From Planctobacterium marinum (GTDB lineage: Bacteria > Pseudomonadota > Gammaproteobacteria > Enterobacterales > Alteromonadaceae), in the NCBI RefSeq assembly GCF_020687805.1, contig NZ_JAJEWQ010000001.1, positions 777,232 through 841,231 of the forward strand: 64,000 nt of DNA, read 5' to 3'. This document shows, piece by piece, positions 19,873 to 27,711 of the stretch (position 1 is the first letter of the stretch; every line of letters begins with the position of its first letter). The notes under the pieces are model-generated. The model was not told the DNA's origin. It saw only the letters and a program-made list of their open reading frames with translations, and made no database searches. The translations under genes were made by a program, and so were the position numbers.

Positions 19873-19949
19873 GGCTAAGTAGCTCAGCTGGTTAGAGCAC
19901 ATCACTCATAATGATGGGGTCGCAGGTTCGAGTCCCGCCTTAGCCACCA
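19873..19949 (+). tRNA. tRNA-Met (elongator, anticodon CAT)
   Basis: A 77-nt cloverleaf with acceptor GGCTAAG/CTTAGCC, anticodon loop CTCATAA and encoded CCA. It closely matches the E. coli elongator methionine tRNA; the acceptor start G-C pair rules out the initiator type. Confidence 0.95.
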
Positions 19950-19958
19950 ACTTTTTTA

Positions 19959-20043
19959 GCGGAAGTGGTGAAATTGGTAGACACGCTGGATTTAGGTTCC
20001 AGTGCTTCACGGCGTGAGAGTTCGAGTCTCTCCTTCCGCACCA
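19959..20043 (+). tRNA. tRNA-Leu (anticodon TAG)
   Basis: An 85-nt class II tRNA with acceptor GCGGAAG/CTTCCGC, anticodon stem CTGGA/TCCAG around TTTAGGT, a long variable arm, and encoded CCA. It reads CUN codons. Confidence 0.95.
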
Positions 20044-20051
20044 TAGATTGT

Positions 20052-20126
20052 TGGGGTATAGCCAAGCGGTAAGGCAGCGGGTTTTGATCCCGCCATTCGT
20101 TGGTTCAAATCCAGCTACCCCAGCCA
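20052..20126 (+). tRNA. tRNA-Gln (anticodon TTG), copy 1
   Basis: A 75-nt tRNA beginning TGGGGTA, anticodon stem GCGGG/CCCGC around TTTTGAT, with encoded CCA. It is identical to the second copy 111 bp downstream. Confidence 0.95.
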
Positions 20127-20134
20127 CCTTTTTT

Positions 20135-20160
20135 ATTCACAAAGCCGTTTGCTTGTGAAT
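20135..20160 (+). other. Spacer hairpin between the two tRNA-Gln genes
   Basis: ATTCACAA (20135-20142) pairs with TTGTGAAT (20153-20160), and an inner GC/GC pair extends it past one bulged A. No T-run follows it, so it is more likely a processing or spacer structure than a terminator. Confidence 0.45.
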
Positions 20161-20162
20161 AT

Positions 20163-20237
20163 TGGGGTATAGCCAAGCGGTAAGGCAGCGGGTTTTGATC
20201 CCGCCATTCGTTGGTTCAAATCCAGCTACCCCAGCCA
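20163..20237 (+). tRNA. tRNA-Gln (anticodon TTG), copy 2
   Basis: Exact duplicate of the preceding tRNA-Gln over all 75 bases, with different flanks. Two TTG glutamine tRNAs in tandem raise the dose of the tRNA that must read CAA. Confidence 0.95.
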
Positions 20238-20241
20238 TACA

Positions 20242-20272
20242 AAAACGCCAGACCATTGTCTGGCGTTTTTTT
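20242..20272 (+). terminator. Terminator of the tRNA operon
   Basis: AAAACGCCAGAC (20242-20253) pairs with GTCTGGCGTTTT (20258-20269) and a T-run follows to 20272. It is just 5 bp after the last tRNA. Confidence 0.92.
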
Positions 20273-20366
20273 ATGCCCGCATTTCTGCAGAATAACGATT
20301 TCATCTGGACTTATGACGCTACAATAGTCAGTATTGTTGCCAAAAAAACTATAAGGTCTTTATATT

Positions 20367-21797
20367 TTGGTCAACGACATCGTTTCCGCCATTAACGGCG
20401 TACTCTGGGGCAATACGATATCCTTGCCAGGCATTGGCGGCGTTCCCATCCTTATTCCCATGTTAGTGTTTGCGGGTTTCTGGTTTTCAGCAAAATTAGG
20501 CTTTTTGCAATTCCGTCATTTTGGTCACATGTTCTCTGTTATGAAGGGCAGCACAAAAGGCGGTGAAAACGGCATTTCATCTTTTCAGGCGTTGTGTACC
20601 AGCCTGTCCGCGCGGGTAGGCACCGGTAATCTGGCCGGGGTCGCTGTTGCCATTTCTCTGGGCGGTGCTGGCTCTGTATTTTGGATGTGGATGATTGCGC
20701 TGTTGGGCATGGCCACCGGTTTTGCTGAAAGTGTATTGGGACAGCTTTACAAAGTAAAAGATGACAACGGTGAATTCCGTGGTGGTCCCGCCTATTATAT
20801 CCAGCAGGGGCTGAACAAACGCTGGTTAGCCATTGCTTTTTCGCTGTGTTTGTTTCTGGGTTATGGTTTTATTTTCAGTGCCGTTCAGGCCAATACCATA
20901 ACCGATGCACTGAATAATGCTTACGGTATTCCGACCTTCTATAGTGGCCTGGTGATCATATTGGTTGCCGGTGCCATCGTGGTGGGAGGGCTGAAACGCA
21001 TCGCTTCGTTTGCCGAATACATTGTGCCTTTCATGGCCGTTAGTTATGTGGTTATTGCCCTTACTATTACCTTACTCAATATTCAACACGTCCCGGCGGT
21101 ACTTTGGGATATTATCAGTTCCGCCTTTGGTTTGCAGGAAGCCGGTGCCGGTGCATTAGGCGCGGCCATTAAAAATGGTATTCAACGCGGTTTATATTCT
21201 AACGAAGCCGGCTCAGGTAGTGTGCCTCATGCCGCAGCTGGCGCCACGCCGAATCCCAATCACCCGGTGTCGCAGGGATATGTGCAAATGCTGGGCGTTT
21301 TTATCGATACTATGGTGCTGTGTACCTGCACTGCAGTCATTATATTGCTGGCCGGTGGCTCGCAAAGTGATCAGATGGAAGGTATCCGTCTTACTCAGTC
21401 TGCAATGGAAACACACCTAGGGGGAATGGGAGCAGATTTTGTCGCAGCCGCCATCAGTTTGTTTGCATTTACCTCAGTAGTTGCCAATTACGCCTACGGC
21501 GAGAGTAACCTGCACATGTTCAAACTGGATCACAAAGTTGGTCGTACAGTTTATACCACAGGTTATCTGGCCATGATTTTATGGGGTTCCAGTGCGGCAT
21601 TACCTGAAGTATGGGCGATGGCCGATATGGCGCTGGGTATGATGACAGTAATCAACATTACCGCCATCATCATGTTAACCCCCACGATTGTAGCAATCAG
21701 CCAACATTATTTCGCCAGGCGGGATGCCGGTGAAAAACCAGAGTACAAGAATGGCGATTGCGAAATTCAGGGCGAAACGGAAAATGGGATCTGGTGA
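20367..21797 (+). CDS. AGCS-family sodium:alanine/glycine symporter
   Basis: A 476-residue inner-membrane symporter with about eleven hydrophobic helices. Family blocks seen are [19 protein letters not shown] (here [13 protein letters not shown]), [12 protein letters not shown], and [20 protein letters not shown] (here [12 protein letters not shown]). It imports small neutral amino acids with Na+. A TTG start at 20367 is chosen because the N-terminus [15 protein letters not shown] aligns with the family and the next ATG would remove the first helix; AAGGT lies about 10 bases upstream. A hairpin without T-run (21826-21845) follows the gene. Confidence 0.88.
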   Translation: MVNDIVSAINGVLWGNTISLPGIGGVPILIPMLVFAGFWFSAKLGFLQFRHFGHMFSVMKGSTKGGENGISSFQALCTSLSARVGTGNLAGVAVAISLGGAGSVFWMWMIALLGMATGFAESVLGQLYKVKDDNGEFRGGPAYYIQQGLNKRWLAIAFSLCLFLGYGFIFSAVQANTITDALNNAYGIPTFYSGLVIILVAGAIVVGGLKRIASFAEYIVPFMAVSYVVIALTITLLNIQHVPAVLWDIISSAFGLQEAGAGALGAAIKNGIQRGLYSNEAGSGSVPHAAAGATPNPNHPVSQGYVQMLGVFIDTMVLCTCTAVIILLAGGSQSDQMEGIRLTQSAMETHLGGMGADFVAAAISLFAFTSVVANYAYGESNLHMFKLDHKVGRTVYTTGYLAMILWGSSAALPEVWAMADMALGMMTVINITAIIMLTPTIVAISQHYFARRDAGEKPEYKNGDCEIQGETENGIW

Positions 21798-21825
21798 TCA
21801 ATCAGGTTTAACAGATATTAGGCAT

Positions 21826-21845
21826 GAGGCAGGCTACCCTGCCTC
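21826..21845. other. Hairpin between the convergent AGCS and small membrane protein genes
   Basis: GAGGCAGG (21826-21833) and CCTGCCTC (21838-21845) form an 8-bp stem that includes part of the minus-strand TGA stop codon of the 58-residue gene. An A-run rather than a T-run follows on the plus strand, so termination is uncertain. Confidence 0.4.
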
Positions 21846-22020
21846 AAAAAAATGCCATCCGAATTAACTGCAACACCAGCATGATACCCACCAATGGCCA
21901 GATCCAGCGGGTGATCTTTTGTAATTCTTCAGGGCTGTGACGCTTGCCATGCTTTTCCACCAGCGGCACCACTACAAATAAGGCCAGAAACAACAAGCCC
22001 AAAATGATAAAAACTGTCAC
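21844..22020 (-). CDS. Small two-helix membrane protein
   Basis: A 58-residue protein starting with GTG at 22020, overlapping the ubiF-like stop by one base (TAGTG), and ending with TGA at 21844-21846. It has two hydrophobic segments (about residues 3-20 and 41-57) around a short basic loop KHGKRHSPEELQKITRW (described by its parts KHGKRHS and ITRWIW). The amphipathic layout and the tight coupling to the upstream gene support a real gene. I do not recognise the family. It may be a small inner-membrane subunit, and a link with ubiquinone hydroxylation is only suggested by position. Confidence 0.65.
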   Translation of the reverse strand: MTVFIILGLLFLALFVVVPLVEKHGKRHSPEELQKITRWIWPLVGIMLVLQLIRMAFF

Positions 22021-23165
22021 TATTTCACTCCCAACGCTCTTTTGAGCGCGTGTTTTTTCAAAGGGCCGCTTCGTTGTGCCAAAAACAACCCGGTATTACG
22101 CATTAACTTTAATATTGGATTGGGATTGCAAAAAGCAATATTAAACCCATCCATTGCCGTCATCATGACACTGTTTTCCCTGCGCCGTGTTGTTTCATAT
22201 TGCTGCAACTGCGCTGAGATGTCGGCATTCAAATTAATTTCCAGTAGCGCTGCGACATCCTGAAATCCCAGGTTAACCCCCTGACCAGCCAGCGGATTAA
22301 TACTGTGAGCAGCGTCTCCACACAAGACCACCCGTCCTTTGAAATAGTGATTAGCGTGATTACGGCGGATTGGAAAACTGCCAACATTAAGTATCTCAAA
22401 ATCACTGTGCAACGCCGGGAACTCTTGCAAGATTCGATTTTTAAGCTGGGGCTTGTCGGTTTGGGCCAGCACTTGCACCTTATCAGCCGGGAGATACCAC
22501 ACCAGCGCCGCATAATGATCGAACAGTGGCAGGTAGGCCATGGGGCCATCGGTACTAAACTGTTGAAAGGTATGCTGCAAACTGGGGGAGCGGGTTTTGA
22601 TATTGAGGGCGAAAACCTGTTGTTGGTATTGCCAACCGGTTTCGCCTACCTGCAGGTCTCTTCTGACTGCAGAGTTACCGCCATCAGCACCAACCACCAG
22701 GGTTCCTGTACATACCGCTGAGTCCAGTTGACATTGCCCCGCCGCAGCATCCAGTATTCGCCCGGATGAAAACCAGCTTATTTGTGATTCAAAGCTGCTC
22801 AGGGCCTGATGGATTGCCAATTGTAAATGTCGGTTTTCTAATAAATATCCCAGATGACTGAACCCTAAATCAGCGGCTGAAAAATGGGTTTCACAACCCG
22901 GTGTTTCCCAGACTGACAGTTTGCGATAGGGTTGCAATCGCCCGGCCCGCAAATGCGACCAGGCGCCCAATTCTGTGAGCAACTGTTCAGAGCCCAGACT
23001 GAAAGCAGAAACCCGAATTTCGGGTTCTTCTTTCAATGCTGACCAGACAGGTTTGTCTGGTTCAACAATAGCGACCTTTAAACCGCGACGAACAAACCCC
23101 AGAGCCGCAGACGCGCCGACCATGCCACCGCCAAAAACTATCAGATCAAACTGCTTTTCACCCAT
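22020..23165 (-). CDS. ubiF: FAD-dependent ubiquinone-pathway hydroxylase (UbiH/UbiF/VisC family)
   Basis: A 381-residue flavoprotein monooxygenase. The FAD dinucleotide motif is VFGGGMVGASAALGF, the middle GD-type motif is VVGADGGNSAVR, and the second FAD motif is LCGDAAHSINPLAGQGVNL, the family signature. Such enzymes hydroxylate the ubiquinone ring with NAD(P)H and oxygen. It is not next to pepP or another ubi gene, as UbiH and UbiI usually are in gammaproteobacteria, so UbiF (the C6 step) is the best guess, but the paralogue identity is inference. It follows the cupin gene by 3 bp and is coupled to a 58-residue membrane protein downstream. Confidence 0.72.
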   Translation of the reverse strand: MGEKQFDLIVFGGGMVGASAALGFVRRGLKVAIVEPDKPVWSALKEEPEIRVSAFSLGSEQLLTELGAWSHLRAGRLQPYRKLSVWETPGCETHFSAADLGFSHLGYLLENRHLQLAIHQALSSFESQISWFSSGRILDAAAGQCQLDSAVCTGTLVVGADGGNSAVRRDLQVGETGWQYQQQVFALNIKTRSPSLQHTFQQFSTDGPMAYLPLFDHYAALVWYLPADKVQVLAQTDKPQLKNRILQEFPALHSDFEILNVGSFPIRRNHANHYFKGRVVLCGDAAHSINPLAGQGVNLGFQDVAALLEINLNADISAQLQQYETTRRRENSVMMTAMDGFNIAFCNPNPILKLMRNTGLFLAQRSGPLKKHALKRALGVK

Positions 23166-23168
23166 ATT

Positions 23169-23555
23169 TTAAATCCATTTTTGTTCGGTTATCGCAACGG
23201 TTTGGCTGGTTTGATGGCTGCCGGTATGCTGAGTAGACTTTGGTTCCAGCATCATAAAATGGGTTTCCACATCGGCTTCTGGACAATGTTGCATTCCTTT
23301 AGGTACAACAAACATTTCGCCTGGAAGCAGGCTGACAATCTGTGGTTCAGCATTTTCGGGTTGTAAATGCAGCTTCAGCTCACCTTTAAAAACAATAAAC
23401 AGTTCGTCTTCCTGTTCATGAGCGTGCCAAACCAGACGCCCCTGCCCTTTAGCGACTTTGATGAGTTGCTGGTTGGCCTCTCCTAACACTTTGGGTGACC
23501 AAAGATCATCAAACAGGGAAAACTTCTCAGCAATGTTAATTTTTTTCAGGGACAT
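23169..23555 (-). CDS. Cupin-domain protein
   Basis: A 128-residue single cupin barrel. Metal ligands are expected in WHAHEQEDELFIVFKG (two His and a Glu) and in PKGMQHCPEAD (His). Such small cupins may be isomerases, dioxygenases or sensors; nothing here decides. It precedes the ubiF-like gene by 3 bp, so they are co-transcribed. The 78 bp separating it from the TolC gene contain a possible promoter (TATAGT at the -10), so it is probably not part of the exporter operon. Confidence 0.8.
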   Translation of the reverse strand: MSLKKINIAEKFSLFDDLWSPKVLGEANQQLIKVAKGQGRLVWHAHEQEDELFIVFKGELKLHLQPENAEPQIVSLLPGEMFVVPKGMQHCPEADVETHFMMLEPKSTQHTGSHQTSQTVAITEQKWI

Positions 23556-23633
23556 ACGAATTTCGATGACAGATAAAGAGGCCCTACTATAGCAAAGCGC
23601 AGTAATTCTTGTGCAAATTTAACGGCATTTCGA

Positions 23634-24887
23634 TTAGTTATCTGCGCCTATAGCGAAGCTGAGTTGCGCCTTAGCAATAAAGAAATCCCCCCTGGCCGCC
23701 AGTAAATCACTACGGGTACTGGTGAGCAGATCCTGCGCATCCAGGACATCATTTGCTGTACTTAGCTGCTCTTTGTATCGAATCCCCGTCACCCGGAAGT
23801 TTTCTTCTGCCTGACTAACAGCCTTTTGCAATACAGTAATGTTTTGTCGCGCTTCCTGCACGGCCAGCCAGGCATTGTGAGTTTCCTGTTGCACCAACTC
23901 TTTAGTACGCATGTAGTTTTTGCGGGCGATTTGAACATCATGCAACGCATTACGGTTTTGATTGCGGGTGGAAAAGTTGTCCCACAGGGTCCAGTTCATA
24001 TTGATGCTGAGTTGAGTGTCGCGGGCTGCGCCAGCAAAATCAAACTGATCTGACAAGTTACTTTGCGTCACTCTGGCCGTTAGTTTCGGCCAATATCCCG
24101 AGGCCACACTGTTTTTATTGCGCCTGGCAATATGAACTGCCAAATCTAACTGTTTCAGGTCGGGGCGACTGCGTATCGCTATTTGTAAGCTAGCACCTAA
24201 TTCCGGCATAAACGCAATATCAGGGTCCGACGATGCCGGTTCAATTTCTACCAGTATGTTTTGGTTTAACAGGATATTTAAGTTAGTCATTGTGCGCCGG
24301 GCCGTGTTTGCGGCCACCAATACGCTTTGCTCCCCCCGTGCTACGCGAACATCCGCCTGCAGCAAGTCGTTGCGCCAAATCTTGCCGTTGGCATACAGGT
24401 GCTGAGCATTTTCCCGGTGTTGCTGTAACCGCGTCAGGGAGGCTTTTGCTTCCTGAGCCAACGCCTTATTAGTGATAAGTTGGAACCATAGCTGTTTTAC
24501 AGTAAAAACCAGTTGCTGTTTTTGCCGCACATACCCCAATTCGGCATTCAGTGTCCTTAACTGACTAATTTTCCAGGCCTGCCAGACGGCCGGGTCGTAT
24601 AACACCTGATTGAGTTCCAGGCGCGCAGAATAATCGGTTAGCAGTGTGTCGTTCTGATTGTCAAACAACGCCTCATTTCTGGCGGCACTTAAACTCAGTT
24701 CGGGAAACAGTTGACCATAGGCTGTGCTTTCATCGTTTTGAGCTTTTTGTAACTGCTCCAGCGCAATCTGATAATCGAGGTTTTGTTTGAAGGCTTTCTC
24801 TAATATCACCTCCAGCGTTTCCGCATTGGCAATACCAACTGTTAAGCCCAACAGCAGGACACTATTTTTAACGCCCTTTAAAACCAC
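23634..24887 (-). CDS. TolC-family outer membrane channel
   Basis: An outer-membrane efflux protein of 417 residues when started at GTG 24887, which has GGAG 8 bases upstream and yields a clean signal peptide ending IANA. An upstream in-frame ATG would place the signal peptide internally. Two long helical repeats typical of TolC are visible: the first with LEKAFKQNLDYQIALEQLQKAQ (parts LEKAFKQNLDYQ and IALEQLQKAQ), the second with RSRPDLKQLDLAVHIARRNK (parts RSRPDLKQL and AVHIARRNK). The start overlaps the end of the HlyD adaptor gene by 10 bp. It should form the outer-membrane exit duct of the apparatus encoded upstream. Confidence 0.9.
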   Translation of the reverse strand: MVLKGVKNSVLLLGLTVGIANAETLEVILEKAFKQNLDYQIALEQLQKAQNDESTAYGQLFPELSLSAARNEALFDNQNDTLLTDYSARLELNQVLYDPAVWQAWKISQLRTLNAELGYVRQKQQLVFTVKQLWFQLITNKALAQEAKASLTRLQQHRENAQHLYANGKIWRNDLLQADVRVARGEQSVLVAANTARRTMTNLNILLNQNILVEIEPASSDPDIAFMPELGASLQIAIRSRPDLKQLDLAVHIARRNKNSVASGYWPKLTARVTQSNLSDQFDFAGAARDTQLSINMNWTLWDNFSTRNQNRNALHDVQIARKNYMRTKELVQQETHNAWLAVQEARQNITVLQKAVSQAEENFRVTGIRYKEQLSTANDVLDAQDLLTSTRSDLLAARGDFFIAKAQLSFAIGADN

Positions 24888-25645
24888 GCTTTTAGCTCCA
24901 CATAACGTCCAGAGATCAACATAGTTTCCGTGGTATGAATATCCCACACCACTCTTCTGAGGCCACTGGAGGGCTGCAAAAGTGGAAAGAGACGTTTCAC
25001 GGTGGCTTTACCTATCACCTGCCCTTTAAACAACACTTCTGTCGAGTCTCCCTCTTGTAACAGTTCGGTATATTCGGGCGGTACATCCAGAGACATAGTT
25101 AACTGCAGCAACGAGGCGAATTCAATAATTGGATCCCCAGGCTGCGCCCATTCACCTGCCGATATTTTACTATTGGCTACCACACCGTCGTAGGGGGCCA
25201 GCAAAACTGCCTGTTGCACCGCCAGTTCCGCCAATTCCAGTTTGGACCGATTTACCGCGACTTTCGCATCGGCGGTTCGCACAGAAAACTCGGCTTCCGT
25301 TAATGCGATATCCGACAGAATGTCCTCATTCACCAGGCGGCGGCTTTTTTCCAGAGCATGCTGTGCGGCGGCCAGTTCCGCCTCGGCAGAATGAAACATT
25401 GCGCGGGCCTGACTTAACTCCGCCTTGAGTCTGATGTCGTTAATTTGCGCCAGTATTGCCCCGGCTTCAACATAACTGCCATCAGGCGCAATCCAGGTTA
25501 CCTGCCCCTGTTGCGCTACGGATAATTTCGCCTGTTGCGCTGGCACAACCACCCCGCGCAAATGCACAGATGCCAGATTTTCCGCCCACGCTGACAGTGC
25601 AGTGAACAACCCAATAAATATAAAAACACGCCTGATTACAGCCAT
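24878..25645 (-). CDS. HlyD/RND-type periplasmic adaptor
   Basis: A 255-residue membrane-fusion protein. A cleavable signal peptide (ending SAWA near residue 21) makes it periplasmic. The barrel-sandwich (lipoyl-like) halves are QVTWIAPDGSYVEAGAIL and APYDGVVANSKISAGEWAQPG, flanking a helical hairpin (residues about 70-140) that would contact TolC. The adaptor is short compared with RND adaptors (350-400), lacking a full membrane-proximal domain. It overlaps both neighbours, the M50 gene by 10 bp and the TolC gene by 10 bp, so the four products are made together. Confidence 0.88.
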   Translation of the reverse strand: MAVIRRVFIFIGLFTALSAWAENLASVHLRGVVVPAQQAKLSVAQQGQVTWIAPDGSYVEAGAILAQINDIRLKAELSQARAMFHSAEAELAAAQHALEKSRRLVNEDILSDIALTEAEFSVRTADAKVAVNRSKLELAELAVQQAVLLAPYDGVVANSKISAGEWAQPGDPIIEFASLLQLTMSLDVPPEYTELLQEGDSTEVLFKGQVIGKATVKRLFPLLQPSSGLRRVVWDIHTTETMLISGRYVELKAWF

Positions 25646-27708
25646 AAATCCGCTCTAAAAAATTTCCTGATTTTAAACATGAAGTGTTGCCAAAGGGGCA
25701 GGTTTTCACCATAAATTTTTGCTTCGCCGCTAACACCGACCGGCAAATAATCCTCAGATTGCCAATCGGTGATCCGCATTCTGACCAGTACTTTTTGCTC
25801 CACCCCTGCGGATTTTGCCAGTGCTGAAATCACCTGAACTTCGGCGTTAAACACGCGACTCAGTTGCGCATTCAGACGTACTTTCGCCTTGTGTCCCGGT
25901 GACAGATAGGAGACATCCCGCTGATCGACTATCGCGTCGAAATAGCGGCTGTTTTCTGACAGCAGCTTCAGTACTTCTTGTTGTTCAGTAAAATACCGGC
26001 CCTGCAATAACTCCGGAGACAGACCTTCAACCTGCCATTGCCCCTGTGGAATTGCGATAGTCAGATCACGCAGCTTTTGGTCAACAGATTGCAGCTTTTC
26101 CGTAATAAGGGTAAGTTCAATTGCCAATCGCGCCTGTGTTGAGGATTCATTTTCCAGCATTGCTGCGACTTTTTGCCCCTCTAATTCTGCGCGACGCGCT
26201 ACCAGATCTTGTTTTTGAATTAACAGTTCTGGTGAGGTCATCACCAGCAAGGGTTCACCCACAGCCTGGGTTAACTGGCGCTGCTCGGTATAATTTATCT
26301 GCTCTACCAGGGCATTGGCCGGACTGTATACAATATGAGTGGGCGCCTCTACGATGCCCTCCGAATACAGGGTTAAACGCGGCTGCCACCACACACTTAT
26401 CACAACAAAGACGAACATGAACAGCAGTGTTCTTACTTTGCTTTTTTTGTCTTGCCATACATAGTGTTTACACCACTGCACCAGTGTCATCATCCAGTTT
26501 CCTGTGATGGATTTTAAGAGTCGAAAGACCAGATAAAGAAATCCCAGTATGGCAATGAAGCCAAACTGAGCATACACAAACTGATAACCCAACCAACCAA
26601 TAAATGACAACATCAGCGTCATGTAAAACACCACTGACGTGCCATAAATCCAATAAACGCGCTTTTCTCTTGGTGTTGGATTAAAGGGTTTTTCTTCATC
26701 GCTCCTGAATAGTTTAGTTTTCAGATTCCATGAAAACCAGGCCAATGCATTCTGTCGCAAATTTTGCATTTCCAGCCAATCGGTCAGAATGTAGTAACCG
26801 TCAAATTTCAGCAATGGATTGAGATTGATCAGTAGTGAGCTGGCGGTGCCTATCGTCATCAGCACAAAAGCGATGTATCCAACCGGATTATAGATATCCA
26901 CCAGCAACCAGATAAGGGTGGCGGTCGCGGCTAACAGTAGCTCGACCCATACACCGGCCAGGGCCACCTGGATTTTGTGGGTTTTATTTTCAAACAGCCA
27001 GGCGTCATTGACATTGCAGTATAAGCAGGGCTGAAAACACAGTAATAAGAATCCCATCTCATGCACATCTCCGCCGTAATACTTGCAGGTCAGGCCATGG
27101 CCGCATTCGTGCAATGCAATCGCACACAAGGCGATAATCCAGATGTAAAACACACCACTGATCTGGGTTTGCAGGTAAACCTGGGTAAAGTCCTGCGCGA
27201 ATCGCTCTGCATTAAACAGGATAACCAACATCGCCAGAACAATGAATCCGGCCTGAAATTGCAAAGCTCTGGGGGACCACATAAATCGAATTGAATCTAT
27301 GATGCTGTCAAACCACTTGTTGGGATTAACTAGCTGAAAACGCATCATCAAAATACTGCCTTTAGCCTGCAACAATGATTTTTTGCGCTCATCCCTGATA
27401 CGCTCTAATAAGGCGACGTTTTCTTCCTGTTTACTGCGTTTCAGGATTTGATAATCCTTACAGGCGTGATACACCGACTCAGCCGTTTCCGTATCGTATT
27501 CGTAGCGTTGTGACTCGCGATTGAAGCGCTCCACTATGGCCGTCAAATCATGTACCCCGTCAAATAACCTGATAAGCTCCATTTGTGGTATGCTGAATCG
27601 GTAGTACTCCTGTTTATCAGGTTCTTTAACCACAAAACTCACATCGCCCTGCTGCACAAAGCGCCGCACTTTGACTTCGTCTCGCAATGGTGCGGGGATC
27701 ACGCTCAA
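25636..27708 (-). CDS. PqqD-like / M50 metallopeptidase / HlyD fusion protein
   Basis: A 690-residue multidomain membrane protein. Residues 1-90 resemble a PqqD-like winged-helix domain (VKVRRF, EYYRFSIPQMELIRLFDG), the fold that binds leader peptides in RiPP systems. Residues about 150-440 are polytopic with the M50 zinc site His200-Glu201-x-x-His204 (ALHECGHGLTC) and the third ligand Asp303 in NLNPLLKFDGYY. A Cys-rich CFQPCLYCNVND lies between. Residues 450-690 are a periplasmic lipoyl/HlyD-like adaptor with a coiled-coil. It starts with TTG 27708 or GTG 27702, 3-9 bp after the GAF-HlyD stop. Role in peptide or protein export is inferred. Confidence 0.85.
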   Translation of the reverse strand: MSVIPAPLRDEVKVRRFVQQGDVSFVVKEPDKQEYYRFSIPQMELIRLFDGVHDLTAIVERFNRESQRYEYDTETAESVYHACKDYQILKRSKQEENVALLERIRDERKKSLLQAKGSILMMRFQLVNPNKWFDSIIDSIRFMWSPRALQFQAGFIVLAMLVILFNAERFAQDFTQVYLQTQISGVFYIWIIALCAIALHECGHGLTCKYYGGDVHEMGFLLLCFQPCLYCNVNDAWLFENKTHKIQVALAGVWVELLLAATATLIWLLVDIYNPVGYIAFVLMTIGTASSLLINLNPLLKFDGYYILTDWLEMQNLRQNALAWFSWNLKTKLFRSDEEKPFNPTPREKRVYWIYGTSVVFYMTLMLSFIGWLGYQFVYAQFGFIAILGFLYLVFRLLKSITGNWMMTLVQWCKHYVWQDKKSKVRTLLFMFVFVVISVWWQPRLTLYSEGIVEAPTHIVYSPANALVEQINYTEQRQLTQAVGEPLLVMTSPELLIQKQDLVARRAELEGQKVAAMLENESSTQARLAIELTLITEKLQSVDQKLRDLTIAIPQGQWQVEGLSPELLQGRYFTEQQEVLKLLSENSRYFDAIVDQRDVSYLSPGHKAKVRLNAQLSRVFNAEVQVISALAKSAGVEQKVLVRMRITDWQSEDYLPVGVSGEAKIYGENLPLWQHFMFKIRKFFRADLWL

Positions 27709-27711
27709 AAC

